Counted from the first letter of the stretch, positions 26,561 through 36,360 are shown. The stretch is DNA of 64,000 nucleotides from Parapedobacter pyrenivorans (GCF_014636865.1 NZ_BMER01000001.1:980718-1044717), one strand, 5' to 3'. Translations and numbers: made by a program. The notes: a model not told the origin generated them from the letters alone.

Positions 26561-27861
26561 TTCCTGATGATTTTAAATAAACCAAATGAGACGAAAAGTA
26601 CCAGGCCATACACCAACCCGATACCCCAATTGTACACCAACATGGATATCAGCGAGATGCTGCCAATGATGATAACGATGATAGGAAAGGCCGGATAAAG
26701 CGGTACGCGGAATGGGCGGTGCAATTCGGGTTCGCGATTTCGGAGTTTGATGAGGGCCACCATGGCAATCACATAGAGAGTAAGCGCACCAAAAACGGAT
26801 AGCGTAATGATTTCTCCAGTGCGACCGGAAAACAGCGCCAGTAAACCAAGCATCATGTTGCCCAATAGGGCGTACGCCGGGGTACGGAATCGGGGCGATA
26901 CGATGCCTAGGAAGGCTGGGAAATGGCGTGCCTTACCCATTTCATACGTGGAGCGGCCAGCGGCCAGGATCAGGCCATGGAACGAGGCGACCAGGCCGAA
27001 AAGGCCCACGGTAATCAACAAATGATACATCACATGGTTGTCGCCGGTTACCCGGGAGAGTGCTAAGGGTAGTGGGGAATCGGACGTAGCGCCTTCGTTT
27101 CCAGACTGGTACACAATGGCTTCCCATCCAGCTACGCCCACAGCAGAGACAAACACCAGCACGCACAGCATAGCCAACGTGAATATGGCCCAGCCAAAGC
27201 CTTTTTTGATATCCCGTTGGGGGTTCTTGGCCTCCTCAGCCACATTGGCAATCCCTTCGATGCCCAGGAAAAACCAGATGGCAAATGGGATGGCTGCAAA
27301 CGCCCCGCCCCATCCGTTGGGAAAGGCATTGCTGACGAGATTTGCCGCATCGAAGCTGGGCGACACGATGCCAACAAATAGGAGCAGCTCACCCACGGCC
27401 AATACAGTGATGACTATTTCAAATGTAGCGGCAGCCCTTACACCAATGATGTTCAATCCCGTAAATAGCAAGTAGACCACCACGGCACTGGTGATGATAG
27501 GAACATCCGGAAAAAATGCATTGAAGTAGGCGCCGATGGCGAAGGCTATGGCCGGAGGGGCGAAAACGAATTCCACGGTTTGGGCGATGCCTGCAATGAA
27601 GGCAATATCCTTACCCAACGCGCGCTCGGCATAATCAAACACCCCACCTGCTTTCGGAATGGCGCAAGCCAGCTCCGAATAGCTAAATGTAAAAGTGATA
27701 TACATGGCCATCACTACGACCGTGGCTATGGCCATGCCAAGGGTACCGCCCTTTTCGAGCCCAAGGTTCCAGCCGAAATACATGCCGGAAATCACGTAGC
27801 CCACACCCAATGCCCACAGGGCAAAGGGCGTAAGCGTTTTTTGTAGCTTAACTGTACTCAT
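26557..27861 (-). CDS. Ethanolamine-permease-like APC transporter
   Basis: A 434-residue amino acid-polyamine-organocation family permease with 12 predicted helices. The N-terminal part (LGVGYVISGMYFGWNLGL, then TFTFSYSELACAIPKAGG and EFVFAPPAIA) is characteristic of the ethanolamine permease (Eat) subfamily rather than putrescine carriers such as PuuP. It is the first gene of the six-gene operon; each following gene is within 15 bases or overlapping. No Bacteroidota promoter of good quality was seen in the 200 bases upstream. Specificity for ethanolamine is inferred from subfamily resemblance. Confidence 0.85.
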   Translation of the reverse strand: MSTVKLQKTLTPFALWALGVGYVISGMYFGWNLGLEKGGTLGMAIATVVVMAMYITFTFSYSELACAIPKAGGVFDYAERALGKDIAFIAGIAQTVEFVFAPPAIAFAIGAYFNAFFPDVPIITSAVVVYLLFTGLNIIGVRAAATFEIVITVLAVGELLLFVGIVSPSFDAANLVSNAFPNGWGGAFAAIPFAIWFFLGIEGIANVAEEAKNPQRDIKKGFGWAIFTLAMLCVLVFVSAVGVAGWEAIVYQSGNEGATSDSPLPLALSRVTGDNHVMYHLLITVGLFGLVASFHGLILAAGRSTYEMGKARHFPAFLGIVSPRFRTPAYALLGNMMLGLLALFSGRTGEIITLSVFGALTLYVIAMVALIKLRNREPELHRPFRVPLYPAFPIIVIIIGSISLISMLVYNWGIGLVYGLVLFVSFGLFKIIRK

Positions 27862-28083
27862 TGGCGTATTGCTAAAACTGTTTTATCTCCGCAGTTTAAT
27901 ACGTGGCCAACGTGGTCGAGCCTTGCTTATCCTCCGTTAAAGATACAACAGGGAGTCGCGAAGGGATTATTGGTCAGTGGCTCACGCCTATTTCGTCCGC
28001 ACATACATCAGCGAAAATATAGTTTATACAATCCTACTCTTATACGATCCTGCCTTTGATTGCCTTTCAGATTTTGACCTGCA

Positions 28084-29751
28084 CTACCAGAAGATCGTAT
28101 AGATTGCCACCAACAGTCCAACGATAATGATGGTGCCAGCAAGAAAAGCAGGATGTACTTTAAACATACTTTTTTCGATTTCAAGCCCATTGGGAACAAC
28201 GCCGCGCTTGTTTTCGGCAATACTGATGATCAGCATACCGAGTATGCAGAATACGAATACGATTCCCATCCTGTCTATAAACGGAATTTCATAAATCCCT
28301 GCAGCATTGGGTACGGCAAACCCCATCGAATATAACGACGAAAGGTCTGCCCACTCGGGAAGGAATTTCAGCAATACAGATAGCGCAAATCCGCCGATGG
28401 TAGCAAACAAGGCTGCATTGGATGTGGCTTTCTTCCAAAAGAAGCCCAGGATAAACATGGCAAAGATGCCCGGTGAAACAAAGCCGGTATATTCCTGGAT
28501 GTACTGGAATCCGCCCTTTTCAATGCCCAAATGAGGGGCAATGATGACAGCAAGTATCATCGTCACGACAATGGTAATCTTTCCGGTATTGACTAGCTTT
28601 TTCTCCGAGGCTTCCTTATTAAATATTTTCTTATAAATATCCAGCGAGAAAATTGTGGCGATGCTATTGGACTTGCCAGCCAGCGATGCCACCACGGCGG
28701 CTGTCAATGCGGCAAAAGCCAGGCCTTTCAGACCGACTGGAAGTAGGTTGAGCAGTACCGGGTAGGCCCGGTCTGGGCGTACGGCACCTGCATCAAGCAT
28801 CTCCTGTTGAAAGAATCCTTCCTGATAAAGCACATAAGCAGCGATGCCGGGAAGCACCACGATAATGGGCATCAGCATTTTTAGAAACGCCGCAAAGAGG
28901 ATACCGTTTCGGGCTGTTTTCAAATCGGCACCTAATGCACGTTGGGTGATGTACTGATTACAACCCCAGTAGTTGAGGTTTACAATCCACATCCCACCGA
29001 TTAGGATAGACAATCCCGGCAAACTGATATAATGCTCGTGCGTTTTATCGAAAATCATGTCGAAATGCGAAGGCGCTTTTTCATGCAATAGCCCGAGACC
29101 GTTGAGCACACCGGCCGAACCGAAATGGTCAGATACCATGTTCAGCGCCAGATAGGTGGTGGCCAGGCCGCCAAGGATGAGCACCAATACCTGTATCACG
29201 TCTGTATAACCGATTACCTTCATTCCGCCCAATGTGATGAAGATTGCAAAGATGGCTATACCGAACATGCACACGGTGAAATTGATGCCGGAGATCGCAG
29301 AGACAGCCAGTGCTCCTAAGAAGAGGATGGATGTGAGATTGACCACTACATATAGCAATAGCCAAAACACTGCCATGATTGTACTCACCGTGCTGTTATA
29401 CCGCTGGTTGAGGAATTGCGGCATGGTGTAAATCTTATTCTTGAGATATACTGGTATGAAGAATACGGCTACAATGATTAAAGTTGCGGCCGCGAGCCAT
29501 TCGTAGGCTGCAATGGCCAAACCGAGTTTGAATCCATCGCCACTCATGCCGATAAACTGTTCGGCTGAAATGTTGGATGCAATCAGTGAAGCGCCTATGG
29601 CCCACCACGTCAATGACCCCTCTGCCAGAAAGTAATCTTTGGTATTGAGTTCTTTAGATTTCTTGCGATAATAAATCCAAAGACCATAACCTGCGATGAT
29701 GACAAAGTAACATAAAAAGACGATATAATCCGAAGTTGCCAAAGTTTTCAT
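28084..29751 (-). CDS. Sodium/solute symporter, SSS family (vSGLT-like)
   Basis: A 555-residue symporter with about 14 helices. The sequence GASLIASNISAEQFIGMSGDGF at residues 53-74 matches the Na+-binding and sugar-gating first core helix of SGLT-type carriers; the GGMKVIGYTDVIQVLVL region and the NLNYWGCNQYITQRALGA segment with the stacking Tyr/Trp also match Vibrio SglT. This favours a sugar (galactose, glucose, inositol or sialic acid) over amino acids. It stands 220 bases after the amine operon and probably forms its own transcript. Confidence 0.87.
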   Translation of the reverse strand: MKTLATSDYIVFLCYFVIIAGYGLWIYYRKKSKELNTKDYFLAEGSLTWWAIGASLIASNISAEQFIGMSGDGFKLGLAIAAYEWLAAATLIIVAVFFIPVYLKNKIYTMPQFLNQRYNSTVSTIMAVFWLLLYVVVNLTSILFLGALAVSAISGINFTVCMFGIAIFAIFITLGGMKVIGYTDVIQVLVLILGGLATTYLALNMVSDHFGSAGVLNGLGLLHEKAPSHFDMIFDKTHEHYISLPGLSILIGGMWIVNLNYWGCNQYITQRALGADLKTARNGILFAAFLKMLMPIIVVLPGIAAYVLYQEGFFQQEMLDAGAVRPDRAYPVLLNLLPVGLKGLAFAALTAAVVASLAGKSNSIATIFSLDIYKKIFNKEASEKKLVNTGKITIVVTMILAVIIAPHLGIEKGGFQYIQEYTGFVSPGIFAMFILGFFWKKATSNAALFATIGGFALSVLLKFLPEWADLSSLYSMGFAVPNAAGIYEIPFIDRMGIVFVFCILGMLIISIAENKRGVVPNGLEIEKSMFKVHPAFLAGTIIIVGLLVAIYTIFW

Positions 29752-29910
29752 TGCGCTTCTAATACGATTGAGTTTATAAAGAGGGCTAATGTAAATATTA
29801 ATCGCAAAAATTCAATGCTGCGCGTTCATATTTACACGGTTATTTTGTATGGTTAAATATAATATGTTGATTTATAGTGTGTTAAAACAGTGTTTGGGTC
29901 ACACTAAGCA

Positions 29911-30534
29911 CTATGAAAACTGACTGATGAAATGCTGGATAATGCTTGGATATAGTACGATTGTAAATATCAGACCAAAGAGTGCGCCGTAAAAGTGCGC
30001 ATCATGATTAATGCCATCTCGCGCATTCTTTGATGCCCATATGCAATAGCCCAGATAGAGGAAGGCAAACAGCCAGGCTGGCATAGGGATGACGAGGAAG
30101 ATGCCCAACATGGTTTTCGGCTGGAACATAATGAAACTAAATAATACGGCACTTATCGCCCCCGAGGCTCCCAGGCTGTAATAGTTATAATTTTCACGCT
30201 CCTTAAACACGGTCCGTACGTCGCTTAACACCAGCCCCAACACATACAGCAACGCGAATTGCAGGTGACCCCAAGGGCTTAAGCTGGCGAGTATGGATTC
30301 CAGCGCAAAGCCAAAGAAATAGAAGGTCAGCATGTTGAATAGCAAGTGTCCCCAATCCCTGTGGATGATGCCGCTGGTCAGTAACGTATACAGCCGCTGC
30401 CCCTTGCTTACGCTATATGGATGCAGCATGAATTTTCCGAAAAGATGGTGGTTTGAAAATGTATAGATACTGGTAACAATGGTAAAGGCAAAAATGATGC
30501 TGGCTACCGGCGTTTCAATCAAATATTCTTTCAT
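29911..30534 (-). CDS. Rhomboid-family intramembrane serine protease
   Basis: A 207-residue polytopic protein with the six-helix rhomboid core. The catalytic Ser is in GASGAISAV (helix 4, about residue 130) and the His in HDAHFYGALFG (helix 6). The upstream HRDWGHLLFNM motif, with the conserved His and Asn on helix 2, is present too. I choose ATG at 30534 (Met-Lys-Glu-Tyr-Leu-Ile); a longer frame would overlap the radical SAM gene and begin with a Cys/Phe-rich stretch that does not fit. Substrate unknown. Confidence 0.85.
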   Translation of the reverse strand: MKEYLIETPVASIIFAFTIVTSIYTFSNHHLFGKFMLHPYSVSKGQRLYTLLTSGIIHRDWGHLLFNMLTFYFFGFALESILASLSPWGHLQFALLYVLGLVLSDVRTVFKERENYNYYSLGASGAISAVLFSFIMFQPKTMLGIFLVIPMPAWLFAFLYLGYCIWASKNARDGINHDAHFYGALFGLIFTIVLYPSIIQHFISQFS

Positions 30535-30577
30535 TCTATAGGGTTCAACCGCCGAAATTAAGAAAAAAAAGCGGCCG

Positions 30578-31648
30578 TCAAAACAAATCCAATTGCTTTC
30601 CTTTCTTCGGGGCAAACAAATCCAGTCTTAGTTCGGGCAGCATCCGCTGGTTCAGGTAGCGCCTTACACTTATCTTGAATAGTTGCCTGATACTCTCCGC
30701 CTCTTTGCCCTCACCCCTCATCCGTACTCCCCAACGGCTATCGTTCAGCTTTCCGCCATGGCAGGCAGCAATGCTGTTTAGCACTTTGTCGGCCCGGTCG
30801 GGATACGCTTTGTGTACCCAATCCGTGAAAAGCTCCCCTATCGCGCCGTTTAACCTCACGATTGTGTAACCTGCCCCCCGTGCGCCGTGACTTGCCGCTG
30901 CTTTGATTACGTCGGGCACCTCCTCGCTATTGAGGCCCGGAATGATCGGGGCACACATCACCATCACCGGTATGTTCGCATCACTGAGTTTCTGGATTAC
31001 CCTTAGCCGCCCGGTGGCCGTGACTGTGCGAGGCTCCATTTTTTGCCTAAGCTCTTCATTCAGTGAGTTGATGGAAATGGCCACTTGAGCGAGCCCCAAA
31101 CTCGCCATCTTGGCGAGAATGTCCATGTCACGTAAAATAAGATTGTTTTTACTGATGATCGATACAGGGTGGCGATAAGCCAGCATAACCTGAAGGATTG
31201 CACGGGTGATTCCGAGCTTGCGTTCAATGGGCTGATAGCAGTCCGTATTGCCGGAAAGCATGATAACCTTTGGTCGGTAACCTTTAGTGTTGAATTGTCG
31301 TTCGAGTAGTTCGGCTGCGTTCCGCTTTACGATGATTTTACGCTCAAAGTCCAGCCCGGCGCTATATCCCCAATACTCATGTGCATTGCGTGCATAACAA
31401 TAAATACAACCATGTTCACATCCCTGATAAGGATTTAATGAATAGCCCATGGGCAAGTCGGGACTATCGTTTGTACTGATGATTTTCTTAGGATGTTCGT
31501 CGATGAGCTGCGTATTCGAATTTTCTAGAAACTCTTCATCCAACCCTTCAGTATGTTCAGCTACATACCGCTGGGCGGCAAACTTGTTAGGCGTATTGAC
31601 TTGGGCGCCCCGGCCTTTGAAATAGTCGGGATTTTGTATGGTATCCAT
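30578..31648 (-). CDS. PA0069-family radical SAM protein (spore photoproduct lyase-like)
   Basis: A 356-residue radical SAM enzyme. The 4Fe-4S cluster motif is C-x3-C-x2-C in CEHGCIYCYA (about residues 77-86); the N-terminal region GYSLNPYQGC is typical of the PA0069/Rv2578c family, which is distantly related to spore photoproduct lyase. A LSGNTDCYQP segment and the KNNLILRD motif follow. The biochemical role of the family is not known. The gene is at the head of a minus-strand pair with the rhomboid gene. TATGTTTG read on the minus strand (31660-31653) may be its -7 box. Confidence 0.88.
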   Translation of the reverse strand: MDTIQNPDYFKGRGAQVNTPNKFAAQRYVAEHTEGLDEEFLENSNTQLIDEHPKKIISTNDSPDLPMGYSLNPYQGCEHGCIYCYARNAHEYWGYSAGLDFERKIIVKRNAAELLERQFNTKGYRPKVIMLSGNTDCYQPIERKLGITRAILQVMLAYRHPVSIISKNNLILRDMDILAKMASLGLAQVAISINSLNEELRQKMEPRTVTATGRLRVIQKLSDANIPVMVMCAPIIPGLNSEEVPDVIKAAASHGARGAGYTIVRLNGAIGELFTDWVHKAYPDRADKVLNSIAACHGGKLNDSRWGVRMRGEGKEAESIRQLFKISVRRYLNQRMLPELRLDLFAPKKGKQLDLF

Positions 31649-31692
31649 AGCGCAAACATACTAAATCATTTAGTTTTTTGTGCTAAAAACTT

Positions 31693-32349
31693 TCACCCAA
31701 GTCGGTCTTCCAAGAGAAAAACATATAGCTTTTTAGGGCCATGGGCACCCAATACAAGCGTTTTTTCAATATCGGCCGTGCGGCTAGGCCCGGAGATAAC
31801 ACTGATTAGGGAGGGAAGATTTTCACCATATCGTTGCTGTACGAAATCAAGACCATCTTTGATATCCATCACCAATTGTGAGGCGTAGGCCACCACTACG
31901 TGCACATGTGGATAGATAGTAAGGCGTCGACCAGCAGCATTTCCATTGCTGATCAATATACTGCCCGAGCGAGCAATAAGTGCTTCGCAGGCCGTAATTC
32001 CCGCTTCCGCTTCGGCAAAATCTTTTTCCGTACGGAAAAAGGGAAACTCGTATCGGTCCAACAGTTGTTGGATACTTGGTTCCCAAGCGTACATTCGGCG
32101 TAGTTTTTCTTGTTCAGCTAAGAAAAGCAAGCCTTCAATCAACGCCACTTCGTCCTCGCAATAAATAAAATGGCCAGCTACAGCAGTGAGTCGCTGGGCA
32201 AATAGCACATCTATTGGATCAGATTCTTCCGCATGCAGCGGCATATCCTCAAAATTGGGGTAGGGGTGCTCCCTTTTCTGTAGCAATGCATGCCGAATTT
32301 TTTTCAGCATCTGTTCTTTTGCCGTTGTGGTCTTTATATTCTTTTGCAA
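31693..32349 (-). CDS. LUD domain protein (LutC/YkgG-like)
   Basis: A 218-residue protein of the LUD (lactate utilisation, PF02589) family, which also contains LutC and LutB parts of L-lactate oxidation complexes. Visible: a helical N-terminus, the ITACEALIARSGSILISN segment (about 130-147), and the closing VISGPSRTADIEKTLVLGAHGPK motif, which is the most conserved piece of the family. No lutA or lutB neighbour is present, so it belongs to the stand-alone LUD group that Bacteroidota commonly keep next to ftsH; function is unproven. Confidence 0.82.
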   Translation of the reverse strand: MQKNIKTTTAKEQMLKKIRHALLQKREHPYPNFEDMPLHAEESDPIDVLFAQRLTAVAGHFIYCEDEVALIEGLLFLAEQEKLRRMYAWEPSIQQLLDRYEFPFFRTEKDFAEAEAGITACEALIARSGSILISNGNAAGRRLTIYPHVHVVVAYASQLVMDIKDGLDFVQQRYGENLPSLISVISGPSRTADIEKTLVLGAHGPKKLYVFLLEDRLG

Positions 32350-32384
32350 GACAAACTTACGCTACCCAATTGTTAAGAATCCTT

Positions 32385-34490
32385 TCACTCGGAGGTCGTT
32401 CGTGTCGTATCGTCTTCGGCAGGCTTATTGTCAAAAACGCCCGAATTGTCGCCGACGCCATCATGCACCAAGCCTTTGGCTGCCTTACTTTGATCGCCTT
32501 CCCCGGCTTCACCGTTTACGAATTCGTCGTAAGTTGTCCGATGGTCGAATGGGCGTTTGCCCAATATTTCTTCCAAATCGGCTTGGAAAAGTATTTCCTT
32601 TTCGAGCAATTTCTCGGCCAACGCAATGAGTCCATCTTGTTTATCGAGCAATAGCCTCTTGGTCTTTTCATAGATATCGCTGATCAGCTTGCGCACTTCC
32701 TCATCAATAAGTTCAGCCGTTTTTTCAGAATATGGCCGTTGGAATTGATTTTCCTGGTTATCGTTGAATGAGATGTTACCTACTTTCGCATTCATGCCGT
32801 ATACTGCCACCATGGCGTAGGCTAACTTCGTAATGCGTTCCAAATCATTTTGTGCCCCGGTGGAGATTTTACTGAATGTGATGTCTTCGGCCACACGTCC
32901 ACCCATGGTCATGCATAGCCCATCGATCAATTGTTCGGTGGTATATAGAAACTGCTCCTTGGGTAGGTATTGGGCATACCCTAATGCCGCCACCCCACGT
33001 GGCACGATGGACACCTTCACCAACGGATCGGCGTGCTCGAGGAACCAACCGGCGATGGCATGACCAGCTTCATGGAATGCAACGATACGCTTTTCCTCAG
33101 GAGAAATGATTTTGTTTTTCTTTTCCAAGCCACCTATTACCCGGTCTATCGCATCCTGAAAGTCATGCATCTCAATCGCCGCTTTATTGCGTCGGGCGGC
33201 AATAAGTGCTGCTTCGTTGCACACGTTGGCAATTTCAGCGCCTGCAAACCCGGGGGTTTGCGCGGACAATTTCTTGGCGTCCACCTCGGCTGCCAATTTC
33301 AGCGGTTTGAGGTGGACTTTGAAGATCTGCTCCCGACCCACGAGGTCAGGCTTGTCTATGGAGATTTGCCTATCAAACCGGCCAGGGCGCAGCAGAGCCG
33401 AATCAAGCACGTCCGGTCTATTGGTGGCTGCCATGATAATAATGCCTGAATCGGTACCAAAACCGTCCATTTCCACCAGTAGCTGGTTCAGCGTATTTTC
33501 CCGTTCGTCATTGCCACCCATCACGCTGTTCTTTCCTCGCGCACGCCCTATGGCATCAATTTCGTCGATGAATATGATACAGGGTGCCTTGTCTTTGGCC
33601 TGGCGGAAGAGGTCTCGCACACGCGATGCACCTACACCGACAAACATTTCCACGAAATCCGATCCCGAAAGTGAGAAGAAAGGCACTTGGGCTTCTCCGG
33701 CAACGGCCTTAGCAAGTAGGGTCTTCCCTGTACCCGGTGAGCCCACTAACAATGCCCCCTTCGGAATTTTCCCGCCCAAATTCGTGTATTTCTTTGGGTT
33801 TTTCAGAAAGTCTACGATTTCCATCACTTCCTGCTTCGCTTCTTCGAGACCTGCCACGTCACTGAACGTAATCGCTACCTGTGATTCTTTATCAAAGAGG
33901 GTGGCCTTGGATTTGCCGATGTTAAAGATTTGACCGCCGGGGCCACCGCCACCGCCGCCCATCCGCCGCATGATGAAAACCCAGAATACGATAATCAATA
34001 GCAGCGGTAACATAATGGAAAAAATCCAGCCCGTCCAGGCGTTGGTGCGGTCTTCCAACCGCAGTGACACGCGATCAGTCGGTGCCAGGTCTTCCTGTGC
34101 AGTGGCCAGTTTGCGTTCCAACGCATCATAGGAGCCGTCTGTAAAGAAATACTGAGGTCCGGTGGAAGGGCTCAACGTCAGGTTGTTGTCGCTCGGCCTT
34201 ACATTTTTATACTTCTCATCGGAGAGTCGGTCCTTCTTAATAAACACCTCCACGAAAAACAGCTCATTTCGTTTATAGGCAATCAAGCGTTCCACGTCAC
34301 CTTCCTTCAGCATGGTCTCTTCAAACTCCTGATAGGTAATCTGTTTCGCTTTATCGTCAGTAAAAATATATTGCAATGCAAAAAAGCCGAAAATCATCGC
34401 CACCCACAGCCACATGATATTGAATCGTGGCGGCTTTGGCGTCACTTTCTTGCTGGGCACTCTCTTCATTCTATCGGGTCCGTTAGGCAT
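32385..34490 (-). CDS. ftsH: ATP-dependent zinc metalloprotease FtsH
   Basis: Membrane-anchored AAA+ protease that degrades short-lived and misassembled membrane proteins. The 701-residue protein has an N-terminal membrane helix (about 25-45), a periplasmic domain (about 50-140), a second helix (about 147-170), the AAA module with Walker A GSPGTGKT (about residue 250), Walker B IIFIDEID and the second region of homology NRPDVLD, then the protease domain with HEAGH (about 473). A Gly-rich GGGGGG linker lies after helix 2. Acidic C-terminal tail. RsfS is 72 bases upstream in the same direction. Confidence 0.96.
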   Translation of the reverse strand: MPNGPDRMKRVPSKKVTPKPPRFNIMWLWVAMIFGFFALQYIFTDDKAKQITYQEFEETMLKEGDVERLIAYKRNELFFVEVFIKKDRLSDEKYKNVRPSDNNLTLSPSTGPQYFFTDGSYDALERKLATAQEDLAPTDRVSLRLEDRTNAWTGWIFSIMLPLLLIIVFWVFIMRRMGGGGGGPGGQIFNIGKSKATLFDKESQVAITFSDVAGLEEAKQEVMEIVDFLKNPKKYTNLGGKIPKGALLVGSPGTGKTLLAKAVAGEAQVPFFSLSGSDFVEMFVGVGASRVRDLFRQAKDKAPCIIFIDEIDAIGRARGKNSVMGGNDERENTLNQLLVEMDGFGTDSGIIIMAATNRPDVLDSALLRPGRFDRQISIDKPDLVGREQIFKVHLKPLKLAAEVDAKKLSAQTPGFAGAEIANVCNEAALIAARRNKAAIEMHDFQDAIDRVIGGLEKKNKIISPEEKRIVAFHEAGHAIAGWFLEHADPLVKVSIVPRGVAALGYAQYLPKEQFLYTTEQLIDGLCMTMGGRVAEDITFSKISTGAQNDLERITKLAYAMVAVYGMNAKVGNISFNDNQENQFQRPYSEKTAELIDEEVRKLISDIYEKTKRLLLDKQDGLIALAEKLLEKEILFQADLEEILGKRPFDHRTTYDEFVNGEAGEGDQSKAAKGLVHDGVGDNSGVFDNKPAEDDTTRTTSE

Positions 34491-34562
34491 ACCTTACTTC
34501 TCTTTTGTTGTTTTGTTTCCGCTATAAAGTTGTGTATCAATGCAACTTTACCTACGGTTGAA

Positions 34563-34937
34563 TTACGCACTTTGATAATACTCCAATTCGGCATCGCCCC
34601 ATAGGTCTTCTATACCGTAATGACTGCGTTTATCCGTTTTAAAAATATGTACTACTACATCCACGAAGTCCAGTAATACCCACTCCCCATGCTCCAAACC
34701 TTCCTTCCGCCAAGGTTCTTGGTTGAGTGCTTTGAAGACTTCCTCTTCAACACTCTTGGCTAAGGCGCTTACCTGTGTAGAAGAGTCTGCGTGGCAAATT
34801 ACAAAATAATCTGACACCGAACTACGGATGTTTCTCAAATCAAGCCGCACAATCTCATTCCCTTTCTTCTCCTGCATACCGTGGATAACGACCTCCGATA
34901 AGCGAGATGACATGGCTGATTTTTTGTTTTTTATCAT
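34563..34937 (-). CDS. rsfS: Ribosome silencing factor RsfS
   Basis: A 124-residue protein that binds ribosomal protein L14 on the 50S subunit and blocks joining to 30S when nutrients are scarce. The family core is seen as DYFVICHADSSTQVSALA (about 43-60), then the WVLLDFVDVVVHIF strand and the LWGDAE motif near the end. The first residues (Lys-rich) are slightly longer than usual; a Met at residue 9 would be the alternative start. Divergent from birA, with start codons about 50 bases apart, and followed by ftsH. Confidence 0.93.
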   Translation of the reverse strand: MIKNKKSAMSSRLSEVVIHGMQEKKGNEIVRLDLRNIRSSVSDYFVICHADSSTQVSALAKSVEEEVFKALNQEPWRKEGLEHGEWVLLDFVDVVVHIFKTDKRSHYGIEDLWGDAELEYYQSA

Positions 34938-34986
34938 TAAAAATAATTATAGTTTTGGGCAATGTTACCCTTTAATTCCATTCGTA

Positions 34987-35757
34987 TTGCAAAGTAACAC
35001 ATTTTCGGGATTATTTGAAGGACAAAATGTTATTACATTACAGCGGGTCCCTTCCACCAACGAATACCTCAAGGAAGAACTGTCAAAATCCACGCCACTT
35101 ACCGAAGGCACTGTAATAATGGCAGTTGATCAATATGCTGGCAGGGGGCAGAAGGGTACGCTGTGGCAAAGTGAGCCGGGGAAGAACCTGACATTTAGTA
35201 TGCTGCTTACGCCTGCTTTTCTCGATCCCAAGCACCAATTCATGTTAACAGCAGCCATCACTTTGGCTGTCGTCCATTGGCTGGAATCGGTGTTGGGCGT
35301 TGTTGTAAAAGTGAAATGGCCGAACGATATCTATATTGGCGATAAAAAAATCGGAGGTATCCTGATTGAGAATATTTTGAAAGGAAATCAGTGGAAGTCC
35401 GCGATTGTCGGTATCGGTATTAACGTGAATCAAACCCTATTCCCGGATGCAATCCGTGAGCATACCACCTCAGTCAAGCAAATTTTACATAGAGATTGCC
35501 AAATACCCGAATTATTGACCGACCTTTGCAAGCAGATTGGACAAGCGTACTTTTCGCTGAAAGCAGGCCGTTTTGAGACACTGTTGGCCAGCTATGAGCA
35601 GCGACTCTACCGGTTGGGCGAATTGCACCCATTCCTTGTAGATGGGGTGAAGGTGGCCGGTGTGTTGGACGGAGTCGCCGAAACGGGGCGTTTGCGGATT
35701 GACTTTAATGGCCATTTGGTAGATTTTGATATCAAGGAAATAGCATTTGTCATTTAA
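34987..35757 (+). CDS. birA: Biotin--[acetyl-CoA-carboxylase] ligase
   Basis: Attaches biotin to the carboxyl carrier protein through a biotinyl-AMP intermediate. The 256-residue protein begins directly at the catalytic domain: TSTN-like motif VPSTNEYLK, the biotin-AMP loop GRGQKGTLWQS (as GRGRxGRxW in E. coli), KWPNDIYIGDKKIGGILIE, and GIGINVNQ. There is no DNA-binding HTH, so it is a class I ligase that is not a repressor. The only suitable in-frame start is TTG at 34987; an ATG farther upstream would lie inside the divergent rsfS gene. The C-terminal domain holds the usual SH3-like fold. Confidence 0.9.
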   Translation: MQSNTFSGLFEGQNVITLQRVPSTNEYLKEELSKSTPLTEGTVIMAVDQYAGRGQKGTLWQSEPGKNLTFSMLLTPAFLDPKHQFMLTAAITLAVVHWLESVLGVVVKVKWPNDIYIGDKKIGGILIENILKGNQWKSAIVGIGINVNQTLFPDAIREHTTSVKQILHRDCQIPELLTDLCKQIGQAYFSLKAGRFETLLASYEQRLYRLGELHPFLVDGVKVAGVLDGVAETGRLRIDFNGHLVDFDIKEIAFVI

Positions 35758-35776
35758 GCAAGATTACTTAACTTTG
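35746..35776 (+). promoter_or_regulatory. Promoter for the DsbD N-domain gene, Bacteroidota type
   Basis: TTTG (35746-35749), exactly 19 bases, then TAACTTTG (35769-35776). The -33 box lies within the last codons of birA. The start would be near 35782, giving a leader of about 75 bases before the ATG at 35857. Confidence 0.7.
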
Positions 35777-35856
35777 CTGCGCAAACACCGAACACTGCTG
35801 TTGGAATTAAACCCCAGACAGTAAAGCGAGTCTTTAATTTTAAAAACAACACTTGA

Positions 35857-36312
35857 ATGATTATGAGAAAATTAACATTAGCGTTAGCTATCTTGTTTGT
35901 TGCGGCAACCGGTGTTTCTGCGCAAATTTTGGAGCCCGTAAAATGGCAATTTGGCGCCAAAAAGATCAATAACGATGAAGCAGTGGTGTTCATGAAGGCT
36001 ACCATCGACAAAGGTTGGCACATTTACTCCCAAAATATCGAAGAAGGTGGACCGATAAAGACCTCTTTTACGTTCAGCCCTTCAAACGAATACGCATTGA
36101 TCGGCAAGCCCGCGGAGCCGAAGCCGAAGAGTAAACACGAGGAGGTTTTCGGCATGGATGTGTCCTACTTCGATAAAGAGGTCGTCTTTCAGCAAAAGAT
36201 CAAGCTAAAAAAGGGGAGCACCACAGTTAAAGGTGCCGTTGAATTTATGGCTTGCGATGCCAACCAGTGTCTGCCGCCCGATGAGATAGCATTTACAGTG
36301 GCTGTCAAATAG
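35857..36312 (+). CDS. Periplasmic DsbD-alpha-like domain protein
   Basis: A 151-residue exported protein corresponding to the N-terminal (alpha) domain of DsbD, the part that passes electrons from the membrane domain to periplasmic partners. A signal peptide ends near residue 22 (VSAQ). The redox pair is Cys-133 and Cys-138, spaced as in MACDANQCLPP, which corresponds to the Cys-x-x-x-x-Cys-x-Pro-Pro pattern of DsbD. In proteobacteria this domain is fused to the rest of DsbD. Here it is a separate gene with its own promoter, separated by a terminator from the CcdA-thioredoxin gene 72 bases downstream. Confidence 0.82.
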   Translation: MIMRKLTLALAILFVAATGVSAQILEPVKWQFGAKKINNDEAVVFMKATIDKGWHIYSQNIEEGGPIKTSFTFSPSNEYALIGKPAEPKPKSKHEEVFGMDVSYFDKEVVFQQKIKLKKGSTTVKGAVEFMACDANQCLPPDEIAFTVAVK

Positions 36313-36333
36313 TCGACCAGAAAAAGAAATCAG

Positions 36334-36360
36334 AAAAAAGGCAGCGCACTGCCTTTTTTA
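36334..36360 (+). terminator. Rho-independent terminator after the DsbD N-domain gene
   Basis: GGCAG (36340-36344), loop CGCA, CTGCC (36349-36353), followed by six T bases; an A-tract before the stem extends the pairing with the T-tract. It lies 22 bases after the stop codon and can act in both directions. Confidence 0.85.

Noticed and set aside
28041-28101. Inverted pair TATACGATC / GATCGTATA around the symporter 3' end
   Set aside because: Arms are 43 bases apart and one includes the stop region; more likely chance than a functional hairpin.
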